This document shows positions 26,901 to 29,900 of a stretch of DNA of 64,000 nt, piece after piece. The number at the start of each line of letters is the position of its first letter. The first letter of the stretch is position 1. A program made the position numbers and the translations under genes. This stretch comes from Rhodococcus oryzae (lineage in GTDB: Bacteria > Actinomycetota > Actinomycetes > Mycobacteriales > Mycobacteriaceae): assembly GCF_005049235.1 (NCBI RefSeq), contig NZ_SUMD01000015.1, forward strand, positions 27,462 through 91,461, written 5' to 3'. A model generated the notes under the pieces. The model saw only the letters and a list, made by a program, of their open reading frames with translations. It was not told the origin of the DNA and ran no database searches.

Positions 26901-29900
26901 CACGACATGCTGAGGTCGTCGATCCCGCAGACCGGCGCGGAGCCGATCCTGTCGATCGGCGACGCGGACTCGGTGGACGTGGACGCGATGGTCGCCCGGG
27001 TCGAGTTCGGCGCCTGGGCACTGCCCGGCAGCGCCGAGTTCGACGCACTCGCGGCCCCAGCCTTCGAGGACGCCGCCGCAGAGCTCGACCTCGCCACCGG
27101 TTCGGTGGTCCGGTTCGTCTGGTTCGATCCCGAGCCCGGTGCCGACGGGTCGGGACGACTGCTCATCGTCGCTCACCACCTCGTCGTCGACGGTGTGTCC
27201 TGGCGCATCCTGGTCGCGGACCTGGTGGCCGCCTGGCAGTTCGTGGCCACGGGCGCAACACCGGAGCTCCCGCCCGTCGGGACGTCCATGCGCCGCTGGG
27301 CACACGGACTGACCGAGGAGGCGAACAGCGCGGCCAGGGAAGCCGAGATGACGTACTGGCGAACGGTGCAGGGCGGCGCGGACCCGTTGCTGGCATCGCG
27401 TCCGCTCGACCCCGCGGTCGACCTGTTCGCGTCGATCGCCGAGGTCAAGGTCGTGCTGTCCGAGCAGGCCACCGATGCCCTGCTGACCGCGGTGCCTGCT
27501 GCCGTCCGGGGTGGCGTCAACGACGGTCTGCTCGCCGCGCTGGCGCTCGCGGTCTCGGCGTGGCGGCGTGATCGCGGTGTCGACGAGTCCTCGACGTTGA
27601 TCAAGCTCGAGGGCCACGGTCGCGAGGAAGACACCGTTCCCGGTGCCGACCTGACCAGGACCGTCGGCTGGTTCACCAGCATGTTCCCGCTCCGACTCGA
27701 CCTGCCCGAGATCGACCTCGACGAGGCCCTCGCAGGCGGACCCGCCGTCGGTTCGGCCGTCAAGGCGGTCAAGGAGCAGCTGTTGGCCGTGCCGAACAAG
27801 GGCATCGGGTACGGGTTGTTGCGGTACCTGAACGAGCGGACCGCGGCCGAACTGGCCGCTCAGCCGTTGCCGCAGATCGGTTTCAACTACCTCGGCCAGC
27901 TCGGCGGCGAGGAGCCAGCGGACTCCGCGCCGATCGGGTGGCTGCCCGCGCCGAAGGGCGAGCTCTCGGTATCGGCGGCACCGGACGCGGACCTGCCCGC
28001 GGCCGCGGTCGTCGACATCAACGCCTCGGTGACGGGCGCACGGCTGAGCGCCACCTTCGCGTTCCCCCCTGGACTGATCGACGAGTCCGAGGTGCGCGAG
28101 CTGTCCGAACTCTGGTCCCGGGCCCTCGAGGCCGTCGGCCGGTGGGCCGCGGCGACCGGGTCGGCGCACTTCACGCCCTCGGACCTGCCGTTGGTGTCGT
28201 TGTCGCAGAACGAGATCGAGCGGTTCGAGGCGGAGTACCCGACCCTCGCGGACGTCTGGTCGTTGACACCGCTGCAGGAGGGCATGCTCTTCCACTCGAT
28301 GCTGGCGCAGACCTCCACCTCGCTCGACGTCTACACCTCGCAGGTGGTGATCGAACTCGGCGGTCTCGTCGACGCCGGCCGCCTGCGCGCGGCCGCTCAG
28401 GCACTGGTCGACCGGCATCCGAACCTGCGGGCCGGGTTCCGGCACGACGACGCGGGCAATGCCGTCCAGGTGATCGTGGACGGCGCGCCGGTCCAGTTCC
28501 GCGAGGTGGACCTCGGTCACCACGGTGACGAGGAGCGGCAGCGGGTCCTGGACGAGGACCGGCAGCGCCGGTTCGACATGTCCGAGCCCCCGCTGGTGCG
28601 GTTCAGCCTCGTGGGGCGTGCGGACGGCACGTACTCGCTGGCCATGACCAGCCATCACATCCTGGTCGACGGCTGGTCCATGCCGTTGCTCCTCAAGGAT
28701 CTGATCGTGCTGTACGCGGCGCGTGGCGACGGATCGGTGCTGCCGCCGGTCCGTTCCTACCGGGACTTCCTCGAATGGCTGTCCACCCGCGACGCCGAGG
28801 CCTCGCTGGAGCAGTGGGCGGGGTCCATGCTCGGTGCCGAGGAGCCGACGCTGCTCGCGCCCGCGGACCGCGGACGCGAACAGTCCTCGCTCCCCGGCGA
28901 GGTCAGCCTGCACCTATCCACCGAGCGCACCGGGGCACTGTCGGGACTCGCACGTGAGCTCGGCGTCACGCTCAACACCGTCGTGCAGATGGCCTGGGGT
29001 CTGGTGCTCTCGCGCCTGATCGGCCGCGACGACGTCGTGTTCGGCGCGACGGTCTCCGGGCGCCCGCCCGCGCTGACCGGTGTGGAGTCGATGGTCGGCA
29101 TGTTCATCAACACGCTGCCGGTGCATGTCAGCGTGGACCGGGCGGAGACGGTGACCGAGCTGTTGCTCCGGCTGCAGGGCGAGCAGTCGGACCTGCTCGA
29201 ACACCACCATGTGGGCCTGCAGACGATCCAGCAGCGCACCGGCACCGGTTCCGTGTTCGACACCATCACCGTGTTCGAGTCCTACCCGGTCGACGCCGCG
29301 AGCGCGACCGGCGACGCGGACATCGACGGGATGCGCCTGCTCGGCGTCGGCGGTGTGGACGCGAACACCTTCCCGCTGTCGCTGTACATCGAGGCAGGTG
29401 ATCGCCTGCAGTTGGACGCGAAGTTCCTGACCGACCTGTTCGCGCCCGACGAGGTCGAGTCGATCCTGGACCGGGTCGATCGGATCCTCGCGGCGATCGA
29501 GCGGAACCCGGACGCGAAGGTCGGGGATCTCGACGTGCTCTCCGATGCGGAGTACGCCGAACTCGATCGCTGGAACGCGACCGATCACGAGATCCCGGCC
29601 GCGAGCCTGGCCGACCTCTTCGATGCCCAGGTGGCGCGCACCCCGGATGCGGTGGCGCTGGTCTTCGAGGGCGAGGAACTGACCTACGCGGAGTTCGACG
29701 CGCGGGCCAACCGGTTGGCGCGGTACCTGATCGAGCTGGGCGTCGGCCCGGAGTCGATGGTGGGCCTGGGAATCCGGCGTTCGCTCGACCTGATGATCGG
29801 CATGTACGCGATCGTCAAGGCCGGCGGCGCCTACGTACCGATCGACCCCGATCATCCGGCCGAGCGCACCACCTACGTGTTGGAGACGGCAGACCCGGTG

